A stretch of 64,000 nucleotides of DNA, taken from Leptolyngbya boryana PCC 6306. GTDB lineage: Bacteria; Cyanobacteriota; Cyanobacteriia; Leptolyngbyales; Leptolyngbyaceae. Made by a program: the position numbers and the translations under genes. The stretch lies in NCBI RefSeq assembly GCF_000353285.1, contig NZ_KB731324.1, positions 3,304,577 through 3,368,576 on the forward strand, given 5' to 3'. Positions 18,022-26,739 of the stretch are shown piece after piece (the first letter of the stretch is position 1; every line of letters starts with the position of its first letter). The notes under the pieces were generated by a model that searched no databases, was not told the DNA's origin, and saw only the letters and a list, made by a program, of their open reading frames with translations.

Positions 18022-18899
18022 GGAAAGAGCCGATCGTCAATCCATGCCAATCCTGCTCCTAAAGTTTCAGCCAGGGTATTGACCAAGCGATACAGAGCCA
18101 CGATCGCTAAAATTTCACCACTTGGAAACGATCGGCTTAGGAATGCAATTGCGACCGCTTCAAATACACCAATGCCTCCTGGGAGTCCTGGCGTGATCAG
18201 TCCGAGGAGCCATGCCCATGAAAATGCGGTGACGAGAAGCGGTAGATCTCCCCAATTCACCGTACGCAGTGCTAAAACGGCAAAGACAAAGCCGATGGAT
18301 CGCAATCCCAAAAAGCCGAGCTCTCCGAGTAATGGCAAAAGCGGATATTTTTCAAGTCGCAGTATTGAAGTTGATGGCTTGAGCTTGCTGATTTGTCGAA
18401 GAATCGGGTTGAGAAAGATCGGGTGAATTGCAATCAGGATCGCGATCGCGATGCCAATTTGCAGCCAAGCGATTGACCCTGATCCAATCAGAACAAACAA
18501 ACAGCCTGCAATTACCATCAAGAGCGGTTCTAAGAGAATGCTTAAAGTTGCCGCTTCCACAGGAATTTTCAGTTTTGTAGCGGCGGAAATGCGCCCATAG
18601 AAGTGCCAAATATTTCCAGGCAGGTATTTCGCTAGATTCGTTGTCAGGTAGGTCTTTGCACCCCAAGCGCCAGAAACGCGATAAGACAGAAGTTTCAGAA
18701 TCCATGCCCAGACGTAGCCTGCAAAGATATGAGCGAAAAGGGTGATTCCGAGTGCGATCGTTAAACAAGCAATTCCAGCCGCATCAATTCGGATTTGAGC
18801 AACCTCGCGCCAATGATTTGCCAACGTTTTCAGCAGGAAAAACAGCACGGCAGCCAAAATCAGCCCGCGCAAAAAAGGTTTTAACTGCTTGCGATTCAC
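18012..18899 (-). CDS. UPF0104 / lysylphosphatidylglycerol synthase-like membrane protein
   Basis: About 295 residues with seven or eight membrane helices. The LAKYLPGNIWHFYGR segment near residue 90 and the GLITPGLPGGIGVFEAVAIAFL loop near 235 are hallmarks of the UPF0104/MprF-N (YbhN) family, which includes lipid flippase-like domains. There is no soluble aminoacyl-transferase domain, so a true lysyl-PG synthase is excluded. The open frame extends to a TTG at 18917. GTG at 18899 is chosen because GAGG sits nine bases before it. The 3' end overlaps the convergent gene. Confidence 0.8.
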   Translation of the reverse strand: MNRKQLKPFLRGLILAAVLFFLLKTLANHWREVAQIRIDAAGIACLTIALGITLFAHIFAGYVWAWILKLLSYRVSGAWGAKTYLTTNLAKYLPGNIWHFYGRISAATKLKIPVEAATLSILLEPLLMVIAGCLFVLIGSGSIAWLQIGIAIAILIAIHPIFLNPILRQISKLKPSTSILRLEKYPLLPLLGELGFLGLRSIGFVFAVLALRTVNWGDLPLLVTAFSWAWLLGLITPGLPGGIGVFEAVAIAFLSRSFPSGEILAIVALYRLVNTLAETLGAGLAWIDDRLFPQD

Positions 18900-19068
18900 A
18901 ATCCAAAGCCTCAGCAACGCTTACTCAGCGTAATCGTTCTAGGGACAGAAAGAAATGCTGAAATTTGAAACCTGAGATGCAACTTGCGCTAGAGGGCACG
19001 AAATCATGCGGTTCTATATCGTCTAGGTGTCTCGATATGCACAATTTCTAAATTCAATGGAGATTTTT

Positions 19069-19587
19069 ATGAGCAAAATCGCATCGGTTGTCAAAGCACT
19101 TCGATTAAAAGAAATCACGATCGCATTCCTTGCTGGAGTCATGTTGTTACTGAACACCGCTTGTAGTGGTGCGGCTCAAGCTAAAATGCCTTCTTTATCG
19201 ACATCGACTTCTTTAGACAATGATCCGCATCCTGTGAATCAAACCCAGCCTTACAAAGGCGGCATGAACAATTACGATGACACGCCACCAGGACAAATTC
19301 CTTCAGAAAAAGCGAAGTCTTTGGTAGATAATGCAAAGCGCAATGTGGATGCGCGTTATGGCAACGCACTAGAGAAGACCTCTGACGAATTGGGTGACAC
19401 GATGGGAGAACGGGTCAATCGCGTTACAGAAACTGCGAAAAATGCAGTCGGTCGAGGAACTCAAAACATCAAAGACAATGTGAAAGATGCCGCAGATGAT
19501 GCTGCTTATCAGTCAAAGCGAACCACGAAAACTCTGAGCGATAAGGCTCAAGATGCCATCGACGCAGCAAAGGACACGGTCAAATAA
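19069..19587 (+). CDS. Exported LEA-like helical protein
   Basis: A 172-residue protein starting at ATG 19069, where GGAG precedes it by six to seven bases; an in-frame GTG at 19027 is less likely. Residues 1-41 form a signal sequence (hydrophobic core FLAGVMLLLNTACSGAAQA) that could be cut by signal peptidase I after AQA or, less typically, lipidated at the Cys of LNTAC. The mature C-terminal half (residues 90-172) is a run of Ala/Lys/Asp-rich amphipathic repeats (KNAVGRGTQNIKDNVKDAAD, KTLSDKAQDAIDAAKDT) like LEA or apolipoprotein-type stress proteins. A terminator follows. Confidence 0.7.
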   Translation: MSKIASVVKALRLKEITIAFLAGVMLLLNTACSGAAQAKMPSLSTSTSLDNDPHPVNQTQPYKGGMNNYDDTPPGQIPSEKAKSLVDNAKRNVDARYGNALEKTSDELGDTMGERVNRVTETAKNAVGRGTQNIKDNVKDAADDAAYQSKRTTKTLSDKAQDAIDAAKDTVK

Positions 19588-19620
19588 TTTCAGCCTCAAA
19601 TTAACCTCATAATATGATGA

Positions 19621-19646
19621 CGCTCGGATCAGCCGGGCGTTTTTTT
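19621..19646 (+). terminator. Rho-independent terminator
   Basis: CGCTCGG (19621-19627) pairs with CCGGGCG (19633-19639) with one wobble around a five-base loop. Seven T residues follow. It ends the LEA-like gene transcript. Confidence 0.88.
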
Positions 19647-19817
19647 GAAGTCTTGACACACAAAAAATACACAATATATAATCCAATAAAAGCTGAATTC
19701 AAGTGGCTTATTTACTTGAATTTTACTTAGATTCAGCGTGGTGCAGCGAAAGATTATTCTCTGCGAAGTGAGTGAGTGTTATTGAATCTAACCTCAAATC
19801 CACAACTGGAGGCAGTC

Positions 19818-20144
19818 ATGAAATGTGTAAGCGGGTTGCAATTCTGGAAATCTTTCTTTTCGATCGCGGATGCCTATCATCAACCTGATTTCGAGATTGC
19901 AGAGAAAGTTTATGAATTAGGACAAATTGCCCAAGTCTGTGAGAAATTACGACCTGGACAACTTGGGCAGGTCGAATTTCGGGGCAGTTGGTGGACGGCT
20001 TTGTGTCTAGACAACGTTGTATTGCTACCCGGAGCTAGCGTTCGTGTTGTCGATCGGGTGGAACTGATCTTAGTCGTTGAACCGCTCGCTACTGCGCAAG
20101 TCCGTGCATTGCGACCTAAGAAACGAGGAGAAATCGCTGCGTAG
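19818..20144 (+). CDS. NfeD-like OB-fold protein
   Basis: A 108-residue protein starting at ATG 19818 with GGAGG five bases upstream. Residues 50-95 (LRPGQLGQVEFRGSWWTALC, then LLPGASVRVVDRVELILVVEP) match the C-terminal OB-fold of NfeD proteins: Gly-containing strand, WW-A segment, and PG..V.VV turn. The membrane and protease portions of full NfeD are absent. Short stand-alone versions are common in cyanobacteria and likely have a structural role. No operon partner is obvious. Confidence 0.65.
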   Translation: MKCVSGLQFWKSFFSIADAYHQPDFEIAEKVYELGQIAQVCEKLRPGQLGQVEFRGSWWTALCLDNVVLLPGASVRVVDRVELILVVEPLATAQVRALRPKKRGEIAA

Positions 20145-20388
20145 AAGAACCCTGCCTACGAGAAGTCGATCGTGGGCAAGGTTAAGTATAAAATTCACAG
20201 AATAATTACATATCAATTGTTCATAACAAGACCCATGTTCAAAACCAGAAAGGTGTGGATAATGGAGATAGTATGAGTGAGCAAAAGTGTATTCAAAGCA
20301 GATTCCATCGGGGTGCAGCTTTTGCTTCAATACTTATGATGAAATGGCTTGCGGAATCGCGTAGTTGCTCGTAGAGGATTAGATAACA

Positions 20389-20649
20389 ATGGTGGAGAAT
20401 TCTCCTGTGACAGATTCAACTTCAAAAAAATCTGCCACCACCAAACTCAGAAAGAGATTAAATCTAGATTTGTCTCCGGAAGCTTACGACTTATTGCAAT
20501 CGCTTTCGGATGAGTCAGGCAAGAACATGGCGGAGGTACTCAGAACAGGATTGGCATTGTACGGGATTGCACGCGAAGAGAAGAAGAAAGGTCGGAGTTT
20601 GGGTGTGGTCGAAGACGATCGCGTTGTCAAAGAAATCGTCATTCCTTAA
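20389..20649 (+). CDS. Ribbon-helix-helix DNA-binding protein
   Basis: An 86-residue protein. After a Ser/Thr-rich N-terminus, LRKRLNLDLSPEAYDLLQSLSDESGKNMAEVLRTGLALYGIAREEKKKG (about 23-71) has the beta-helix-helix pattern of CopG/Arc-type repressors or antitoxins, with the strand at RLNLDLS. The C-terminal VVEDDRVVKEIVIP tail is typical of cyanobacterial RHH proteins. No toxin gene follows within 150 bases, so it is probably a stand-alone regulator or orphan antitoxin. Confidence 0.75.
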   Translation: MVENSPVTDSTSKKSATTKLRKRLNLDLSPEAYDLLQSLSDESGKNMAEVLRTGLALYGIAREEKKKGRSLGVVEDDRVVKEIVIP

Positions 20650-20813
20650 AGCTGAGATGTTCCTATCCCCATTGAAAAACTCAGGACGGTGATTCCTCTT
20701 CTTCAAACTGGCGTAGATTGTGCTCAAACTTTTCAACGAAGTTTTGAACTGTCCTGTGTGGAGAGGAGTGATCGTTCTGAGGTTTAGTGTGTACCTGGAG
20801 GATCAAGGGGATT

Positions 20814-21122
20814 ATGGAGCGGATTTCATCAGATGACTATCTCAGTCGGCGAGGTGTGGATCAAACAGGAATCAGAATTACGAGTATGCTCTGGTTTTCG
20901 AGGTGGTCGAAGCAGCGGCGGAAAGTGCGATCGTCACCAAATTTTGCTGCAACTCAGGTCACTAAGCAGAATCGATTTTGGATATGGATTGCGATCGCAA
21001 TGAGTCAGATTTTGTTTGCAACCTGGCTCAGTTTGCCAGCAAAAGCACAATGTCAGGATGAAGTCTCTCAAAACTGGCTACAGTTCTCGATGGAATTAAT
21101 CACGGAGTCATTAAAACTTTAG
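20814..21122 (+). CDS. Hypothetical membrane-anchored protein
   Basis: A 102-residue protein starting at ATG 20814 with AAGGGGA close upstream. A basic region (SKQRRKVRSS, near residue 30) precedes one hydrophobic segment (RFWIWIAIAMSQILFATWLSLPAKAQ, about 55-80). That segment ends in an AKAQ site where signal peptidase could cut, leaving a mature tail of only about 22 residues. It could therefore be a single-pass protein or an unusually long secretory precursor. No family is recognised. Confidence 0.5.
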   Translation: MERISSDDYLSRRGVDQTGIRITSMLWFSRWSKQRRKVRSSPNFAATQVTKQNRFWIWIAIAMSQILFATWLSLPAKAQCQDEVSQNWLQFSMELITESLKL

Positions 21123-21344
21123 TGTTCTTCTAACAAGAATTGCTTGGTTAAATACGCTACAAATTGAGTCTGCTTCTCAACCAAATGATCAATAAAATTA
21201 ACAAGAAAAACCGGAGATCTCCTTACTCAACGGGTAAGTTCCCTATGGCAGATGTTGAATGAAACCTTTATTGTTATGACTGATAGTGGGGAGACATTAG
21301 CCTCGTAATTTAATTTGTCTCTATTCAAAAATAAGGTTAACGCT

Positions 21345-21500
21345 ATGCCTCTATGTCCTTGCTGCTCAGAAAAGCTTCTTCGTCATGTTCGTCAAGGCAA
21401 GGTGTATTGGTTCTGTACACATTGTTGGCAAGAGATGCCGGACTTAGAAACTGTCATACATTCTAGTGATAAGGAAACAGTACTTGTTGAAAAACAGTAG
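21345..21500 (+). CDS. Small zinc-ribbon protein
   Basis: A 51-residue protein. Residues 4-7 (CPCC) and 28-31 (CTHC) provide two CxxC pairs separated by a LLRHVRQGKVYWF beta turn, a classic zinc-ribbon or rubredoxin-like knuckle. The C-terminal tail is acidic. Small single-ribbon proteins like this are frequent in cyanobacteria but of unknown role. The frame is open to a TTG at 21315. ATG 21345 places the CPCC motif at the N-terminus as in relatives. It lies nine bases before the GST-like gene and may be co-transcribed. Confidence 0.65.
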   Translation: MPLCPCCSEKLLRHVRQGKVYWFCTHCWQEMPDLETVIHSSDKETVLVEKQ

Positions 21501-21509
21501 GGGTTAAGT

Positions 21510-22475
21510 ATGGCATTGGGAATGATGGTCGATGGAAAGTGGACGACCAATTGGAATGAACGAGATCAAAGCGGAAAATTCAACCGATCGCCAACGAAGT
21601 TTCGCGATCGCATTACGGCTGATGGTTCTAGCGGATTTCCAGCCGCCTCAGGGCGCTATCATCTTTATGTGTCGCTAGCTTGTCCTTGGGCACATCGCAC
21701 GTTAATGATGCGATCGCTCAAAGGATTAGAGGCAGTCATTGGGCTTTCAATTGTTGATGCAGTGTTAAGTGAGAAAGGCTGGTATTTCTCTGAAAATCCG
21801 GGGGCGATTCCGGATTCGGTCAATCAGGCTGAATATCTGCAAGAGATCTATGTCAAAGCGGATGCAAAGTATACGGGGCGAGTTACAGTTCCGGTGCTGT
21901 GGGATAAAGAGAAAAGTACGATCGTCAATAATGAATCTCGCGAAATTATTCGCATGTTCGATACAGAATTTGCAGAATTTGCAACGCGAACGAATGATCT
22001 TTATCCACAGGATCTCCAACAGCAGATCGATGACACGATCGATAAAATCTACATGCCAGTTAACAATGGTGTATATCGAGCGGGATTTGCCACCACGCAA
22101 GAAGCGTATGAAGAAGCAGTGACCGAGCTTTTCCAGAATTTGGACTACTGGGAGGCTGTATTAGCAAAGCAAAGATATCTGTGTGGCGATCGCTTAACAG
22201 AAGCAGATATCTGCATGTTCTCCACATTGTTGCGGTTTGATTCGGTTTATCACGGTCATTTTAAGTGTAATTTGCGTCGAATTTTGGACTATCCAAATCT
22301 GTGGAACTATCTCAAAGAACTGTACCAACATCCACAGATTCAGCCGACTTGCAATCTAGACCACATTAAACGCCATTACTACATGAGTCAGACTCAGATT
22401 AATCCGAATCGGATTGTGCCAATTGGTCCACAGATCGATTTTGATGAAAAACACGATCGCGATCGGTTCAGTTAG
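21510..22475 (+). CDS. Glutathionyl-hydroquinone reductase-like GST (ECM4/YqjG family)
   Basis: A 321-residue Xi-class glutathione transferase. The N-terminal thioredoxin-like domain has the catalytic Cys58 in SLACPWAHRT, a Cys-Pro-Trp motif typical of the family. Next come the VPVLWDKEKSTIVNNESREI glutathione-binding strand-turn-helix and the all-helical C-terminal domain with LCGDRLTEADICMFSTLLRFD. Family enzymes reductively deglutathionylate glutathionyl-hydroquinones in the cytoplasm. Length is normal. GGGG lies about eight bases before the ATG. It may be co-transcribed with the zinc-ribbon gene. Confidence 0.92.
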   Translation: MALGMMVDGKWTTNWNERDQSGKFNRSPTKFRDRITADGSSGFPAASGRYHLYVSLACPWAHRTLMMRSLKGLEAVIGLSIVDAVLSEKGWYFSENPGAIPDSVNQAEYLQEIYVKADAKYTGRVTVPVLWDKEKSTIVNNESREIIRMFDTEFAEFATRTNDLYPQDLQQQIDDTIDKIYMPVNNGVYRAGFATTQEAYEEAVTELFQNLDYWEAVLAKQRYLCGDRLTEADICMFSTLLRFDSVYHGHFKCNLRRILDYPNLWNYLKELYQHPQIQPTCNLDHIKRHYYMSQTQINPNRIVPIGPQIDFDEKHDRDRFS

Positions 22476-22533
22476 AGAACGGTTTGGAGAATTGCTCTCT
22501 AAGCTCGCTGCATCGACTCGCTGCATTGTGCAT

Positions 22534-22559
22534 CCGCCCCGAACTGGAATTCGGGGTGG
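22534..22559. terminator. Hairpin between convergent genes
   Basis: A ten-base-pair stem with one G-T pair (22534-22543 with 22550-22559) and a six-base loop lies between the convergent GST-like and coiled-coil genes. There is no T-run. The CCCCGAA/TTCGGGG core resembles part of the dispersed repeat at 49711. Confidence 0.6.
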
Positions 22560-22604
22560 AATAGAATCGGAGTGAGTGAACTGGAGTGGACTTATCGAAA
22601 TGAC

Positions 22605-23300
22605 TTAATCAAACCAGCCGACATCAGGATCTGAACTCTTCACGGGTGCAAAATTATTTGGGAAAACTGGATGGGCAAGCGTTACAGCTTGGCGTTTTTT
22701 CAAAATGTCCTGATGGCTTCTCAGATCTGCTTCAGCCTGAGCGGTTGCTAATGCAGATTTCTGCTCAGTGGCTTGATTTTCTTGCAAGGTTTTGTTTTCA
22801 GCAATTAGGGCTTGATTCGATTCTGCAAGCTTCAAAGCTGCTTGTTGCGCTTTTTCGAGTTCAGATTGCAGATGATCGATTTTCCCAGCACTGGTTCTCA
22901 GTTGCTTGTTCTCTTCAATCAAAGTTTGATTCGATTCTGCAAGCTTCAAAGCAGTATGTTGAGCTTCTTCGACATTTGCTTGGAGATGTTTGACGATCGC
23001 ATCGTGATCTTCAACTTGCGCTTTTAATTGGGTGATCGACTCTTGTAATGATTTTTCGGTTTGCTGGGTTTGTTCTAACTGTTTGACGATCGCATCATGA
23101 TCTTCGACTTGCGCTTTTAATTGGGTGATCGACTCTTGTAATGATTTTTCGGTTTGCTGGGCTTGTTCTAAAGCAGCCTTTAATTCATGAACCTCAGTCT
23201 TCTCTGAGTCTTGATTTTCGGGCTGTACAGTTTCTGCTTCAATGGTGAGGGTTTTGTGATTTGAGGTGATGTTTTTTTGCGATCGTCGTTGCGTTGCCAT
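22605..23300 (-). CDS. Coiled-coil protein with internal duplications
   Basis: A 231-residue protein dominated by a coiled coil (about 35-205). Two internal duplications are visible. A 31-residue unit containing TEKSLQESITQLKAQVEDHD occurs twice in tandem (93-base DNA repeats at 22989-23081 and 23082-23174, differing at few positions). A segment with LKLAESNQ-LI-EN recurs 39 residues apart. The basic N-terminus (MATQRRSQKN) and the non-coil tail ending PDVGWFD flank the rod. There is no signal peptide or membrane helix. A structural or scaffold role is likely, otherwise unknown. Confidence 0.65.
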   Translation of the reverse strand: MATQRRSQKNITSNHKTLTIEAETVQPENQDSEKTEVHELKAALEQAQQTEKSLQESITQLKAQVEDHDAIVKQLEQTQQTEKSLQESITQLKAQVEDHDAIVKHLQANVEEAQHTALKLAESNQTLIEENKQLRTSAGKIDHLQSELEKAQQAALKLAESNQALIAENKTLQENQATEQKSALATAQAEADLRSHQDILKKRQAVTLAHPVFPNNFAPVKSSDPDVGWFD

Positions 23301-23399
23301 AGTCTCAACCCCTAAGTTCCTATCTCAACATTAAAAGAGACTCAGGCGGAGATCGATTAATCTTTGTGTCGTATTTGTTGCAGAAAGTTAGAGCTAAAG

Positions 23400-24188
23400 T
23401 TAGAGCCATTTGGTAATAGCATTCTGAACTACCTCTGGAGCTTCTGCCATCACCAAATGTCCAACGTTGGGAACGGTAATATGAGAGCTGTGCTCAGATT
23501 GAACATGTAAAAGATTCGCTAACCATTCATGACCCATCGCGGGCGGAAACATGGGATCATCGCCACCTGTAATCACGGTAACTGGGCAAGAAATCGGATG
23601 GTGCTGAGCGTCATAGCCCCAAAAGCCCTCGATCGCTTCAAAAGGATGAGCATCCGTCGGAATCGAATTGCGGCTGTAAAACTCTGCGAGCTGCTCATTT
23701 GAAATCGATTGCAATAAGGCTTGGACAAACTGCCAGCGATAGAGATGATGTCCGCCCAGCGCAAAAAATTTAATCACCGGAATTTCCCACCAAGGTGTAA
23801 GATTATGCGTTCCGCCGCCGATGGCGATCAGCGCTCTAGCGTGATGCCGCTTCGCCCACTCTAAACCAATGGGAACCCCATAACTATGGCAGCATAGAAT
23901 CGGCTGATGAATTTTGAAGTGATGCAGCAAACGATTGAGATCCCGCTGGTGTCTCCCCACTGAGTAGCGTCGGTAGCGTCCAGACTCACCATGTCCAGCG
24001 AGATCATAAGCAAGCATTTCTTGCCCTAGCGCTTGAAAATAATCCCACTGTAAACACCAATTTGTCCGACTGCCTAAGCCTCCGTGAATAAACACGATCG
24101 CAGGAGATTTGCCAGGTGAATGAGCGACTTTCAGCGCTACTTTATTGAAGCGAATGAGAGTGCCATCTAAACTAGCAGGTGTAGCCAT
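23400..24188 (-). CDS. Alpha/beta hydrolase
   Basis: A 262-residue cytoplasmic alpha/beta hydrolase. It shows the oxyanion HGGLGS (about 34-39), the DLAGHGES loop, the nucleophile elbow CHSYG near residue 100, the acid in ITGGDDPMFPP and the histidine in VPNVGHLVMAEAP. A cap domain spans about 130-190. The ATG (24186-24188) overlaps by one base the stop codon of an upstream 38-codon frame (TAATG), so the two are probably translationally coupled. The substrate is unknown. Confidence 0.88.
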   Translation of the reverse strand: MATPASLDGTLIRFNKVALKVAHSPGKSPAIVFIHGGLGSRTNWCLQWDYFQALGQEMLAYDLAGHGESGRYRRYSVGRHQRDLNRLLHHFKIHQPILCCHSYGVPIGLEWAKRHHARALIAIGGGTHNLTPWWEIPVIKFFALGGHHLYRWQFVQALLQSISNEQLAEFYSRNSIPTDAHPFEAIEGFWGYDAQHHPISCPVTVITGGDDPMFPPAMGHEWLANLLHVQSEHSSHITVPNVGHLVMAEAPEVVQNAITKWL

Positions 24189-24304
24189 TAAGGTTTGCGA
24201 TTCGAGTAGGAGCGATGGCTCTGAGGGAACAAGTAACGCATTGAGGCAAGCCCACCTAAGGTGATTGCTCCAATGATCAACACGACAAGAGCTACAGGAA
24301 GCAT
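24188..24304 (-). CDS. Candidate 38-residue single-pass membrane peptide
   Basis: The frame starts at ATG 24304 and stops at TAA 24190-24188, whose last A is the first base of the following hydrolase ATG. The peptide has one hydrophobic helix (PVALVVLIIGAITLGGL, residues 3-19) and a basic, Ser/Arg-rich tail. Coupling by TAATG overlap and the clear membrane topology argue that it is real. No strong ribosome-binding site is seen upstream. It could anchor or regulate the hydrolase, which is inference. Confidence 0.5.
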   Translation of the reverse strand: MLPVALVVLIIGAITLGGLASMRYLFPQSHRSYSNRKP

Positions 24305-24394
24305 AACAAAACGATGCGGAATTGATAACCTTGTCATTGTAGTTATCCAGTTTGACAAGCTCATGTCGAAGACATGACAGCGAATTTTGAATTG

Positions 24395-25561
24395 TTAGAG
24401 TTTGGATTTGGGATAAGCCGATTCGGGAGATTCGCGATCGCGCAACGAAGACAAAAGTTTGGGTCGCTCCACTAAAATCGGTAACGAGAATCGGAACGTA
24501 CTGCCTTGACCGACTTCGCTTTCAGCCTCGATCGTGCCTTTTTGTAATTCGACCAGTCGTCGAGAAATCGCAAGTCCAATGCCTGTTCCGCCTGAATGGC
24601 GATCGCGCGAGCGATCCGATCGCCAAAATCGCTCAAATACATGGGGCAAATCTTCCGCAGCAATGCCTTTGCCTGTATCTTCCACTGCAATCCAGACTCG
24701 CTCTTGTTCTGCCCAGGCGCGTAGCGTAATGCTGCCTTCGGGCGTGTAGCGGAGCGCATTTCCGACCAAATTGATCAGCACTTGTTCGACCCGTTCGGGA
24801 TCAGCTAAAGCTTGAGGAAGCGTGTCTGGACAATCTACTTTTAACGTTGGACTCTCTTCGAGCAGTTGGTCAGAAAATTTTTGCACGATCGCCACTAAGA
24901 GCGGTCGAATTTGCACAGGTTGAAGCTGAATTGGTAAATAGCCTGCTTCTGCTTTGGACAGTTCTTGCAGATCATTGACTAATCGCCGTAATCGTACCGT
25001 TTCTTTGGCAAGACGTTGATAGATATCCGAAGAAGGCTCGATCGTGCCATCTGCCAATCCTTCTAAATAGCCTTCAATGACGGTTAAGGGTGTCCGTAAT
25101 TCATGCGTCAAGTCCCCGACTAAATCTCGTCTGCGTTGTTCAACGCCTTCGAGATCGTGTGCCATCCGATTGAAGCTATCTGCCAGTCGGTTCAGCTCTG
25201 GAATTTCATTCTCTGGAACTCGTTCTTGTAAGTGTCCGGCGGCAAAGCGTTGGGTAATCTGCTCCATTTGAATCAAAGGCTGCATAATGCGCTTTGACAC
25301 CCAGTAACTTAATCCGATCGCTGTCGTTCCTCCCACCACCACTGACCAAAACGCACCTCGACTCCAAGCCGACTCGAATCCATCGACCAGTTGTCGCTTG
25401 ACGCGAATCACGTTAAAGCCACTGCCCTGCAATTGTTCTAAATGCAGCACAAACAATCGGGGCGTGTAAACTTTACCCACGGTTATTAAGGTGCTTAGCC
25501 CCACAACCATGACGATCATGTGCGACAAAAATAGACGGGTGCGGAGATTGGGCTTTGTCAT
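24395..25561 (-). CDS. HAMP-containing sensor histidine kinase
   Basis: A 388-residue membrane kinase. Two membrane helices (about 13-30 and 70-88) enclose a short extracytoplasmic loop of about 40 residues. A HAMP domain (about 90-142) precedes the HisKA domain, with the phospho-acceptor H153 in DLTHELRTPL. The HATPase domain has an N box with NLVGNALRYTPEG, then DTGKGI, FERFWR and GGTGIGLAIS. The short sensor loop suggests sensing at the membrane or by a partner. Its ATG overlaps the response regulator stop by four bases (ATGA), so the two form an operon and surely a pair. The stimulus is unknown. Confidence 0.92.
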   Translation of the reverse strand: MTKPNLRTRLFLSHMIVMVVGLSTLITVGKVYTPRLFVLHLEQLQGSGFNVIRVKRQLVDGFESAWSRGAFWSVVVGGTTAIGLSYWVSKRIMQPLIQMEQITQRFAAGHLQERVPENEIPELNRLADSFNRMAHDLEGVEQRRRDLVGDLTHELRTPLTVIEGYLEGLADGTIEPSSDIYQRLAKETVRLRRLVNDLQELSKAEAGYLPIQLQPVQIRPLLVAIVQKFSDQLLEESPTLKVDCPDTLPQALADPERVEQVLINLVGNALRYTPEGSITLRAWAEQERVWIAVEDTGKGIAAEDLPHVFERFWRSDRSRDRHSGGTGIGLAISRRLVELQKGTIEAESEVGQGSTFRFSLPILVERPKLLSSLRDRESPESAYPKSKL

Positions 25562-26262
25562 GGGGTAGTGTCCTCAAACTTGTAGCCGACTCCGATCACC
25601 GTTTTGACAAAGGTCGGATTTGCAGGGTCCGGTTCGATTTTCTTTCTCAATCTTGCGACATGGGTATCGACGACGCGTTCATCTCCGAAGAAGTTACTGC
25701 CCCAAAGCTTGTCGATCAGTTGCGTCCGGTTCCAGACTCGACCGGGATAGCTCATAAACGTAGAGAGTAAATCAAATTCGAGCGTTGTTAGATCAAGCGG
25801 TTCGGCTTGATCATTGATCTGACGAGATGCCGATCGCTGATCCACATCTAAAACAAAATTTTGGGTGCGATAGACCTGAGATTGTCCACCTTGGCGCATG
25901 GTTCGCCGCAATAATGCCCGCACTCGCGCGACCAGTTCTTTCGGACTAAAGGGTTTGACCATGTAATCGTCTGCGCCTGTGGACAGTCCGATAATGCGAT
26001 CGATTTCTTCACCCTTTGCGGTCAACATTAGGATAAAGGGATCTTTTGTACCCGGTTTCTGACGAACCCGCGCACAGACCTCCAATCCATCTAATCCAGG
26101 GATCATCAAATCTAGGATGATCAGATCAGGTTTTTGTTCTTGGAAGATTTGTAACGCGCTGAGTCCGTCGCGGCAGGTGCGACAGGAAAACCCCTCTTTT
26201 TCCAAATAAAGTTGGATCAGTTGAGCAATTTCAGCTTCGTCTTCGACAATCAGAATTTCCAT
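25558..26262 (-). CDS. OmpR-type response regulator, partner of the adjacent kinase
   Basis: A 234-residue regulator with a receiver domain (acidic pair E7/D8, phospho-acceptor D51 in LIILDLMIPG, Thr of MLTAKG, Lys of VKPFSP) and a winged-helix domain (LTTLEFDLLSTFMSYPGRVWNR, ending VIGVGYKFE). It lies upstream of, and overlaps by four bases, the kinase gene. The frame extends upstream to 26310, but ATG 26262 (MEILIVEDE) gives the canonical receiver start. Target genes cannot be inferred. Confidence 0.92.
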   Translation of the reverse strand: MEILIVEDEAEIAQLIQLYLEKEGFSCRTCRDGLSALQIFQEQKPDLIILDLMIPGLDGLEVCARVRQKPGTKDPFILMLTAKGEEIDRIIGLSTGADDYMVKPFSPKELVARVRALLRRTMRQGGQSQVYRTQNFVLDVDQRSASRQINDQAEPLDLTTLEFDLLSTFMSYPGRVWNRTQLIDKLWGSNFFGDERVVDTHVARLRKKIEPDPANPTFVKTVIGVGYKFEDTTP

Positions 26263-26446
26263 ATCAACCGGGCAAAAAAGGGACGAAAAGACTTGCCTTG
26301 AGTTTAGCAATGAATTTTCGTGATGCTGCCTTCGGATTTTTATTGAGTTTTGTAAAGTTCTTTAAGATTGGGGAGCGCGTACCGATAAAATAGCTCGTAT
26401 TGCAGCTTTGTGACTTTCCTATATTAAAGGCTTGTTGGGGGGACAG

Positions 26447-26575
26447 ATGGAGTTTTTGAGCTTTCTGAACGATATTAACCTTACAGGAATCGTTCAATTG
26501 GCATTGATTGCCATGATTATGCTGGCTGGGCCAGTGGTGATCTTCTTGCTAGCGCTCCGGGGTGGAGATCTGTAA
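26447..26575 (+). CDS. psb30: Photosystem II protein Psb30 (Ycf12)
   Basis: A 42-residue single-pass thylakoid protein. The C-terminal half, LALIAMIMLAGPVVIFLLAL followed by RGGDL, is the diagnostic Psb30/Ycf12 sequence. Psb30 sits at the edge of the photosystem II core near cytochrome b559 and helps stabilise it. It starts at ATG 26447 behind a GGGGGGAC ribosome-binding site. Its own terminator lies 60 bases after the stop. It is divergent from the two-component operon. Confidence 0.93.
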   Translation: MEFLSFLNDINLTGIVQLALIAMIMLAGPVVIFLLALRGGDL

Positions 26576-26634
26576 GTCGATTCCTCAAGGTGACATCAAA
26601 AAGTTTTTTCAGGTTTAAGAGAGAGTAGCTCCAT

Positions 26635-26664
26635 AGCTCGATCGTTTCGATGATCGAGCTTTTT
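26635..26664 (+). terminator. Rho-independent terminator after psb30
   Basis: AGCTCGATC (26635-26643) pairs perfectly with GATCGAGCT (26652-26660) around an eight-base loop. A T-run follows (26660-26664). Confidence 0.85.
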
Positions 26665-26739
26665 CATGTCGTATTTGTCGATGAACAGATTAAATTCTGG
26701 CTCTCTTCAAATTGCTTCTCCTAGAGTGCAGGCAGCAAA

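Noticed and set aside
22989-23174. Direct repeats that might suggest a CRISPR array
   Set aside because: The units are back to back without spacers and lie in frame inside a coiled-coil gene.
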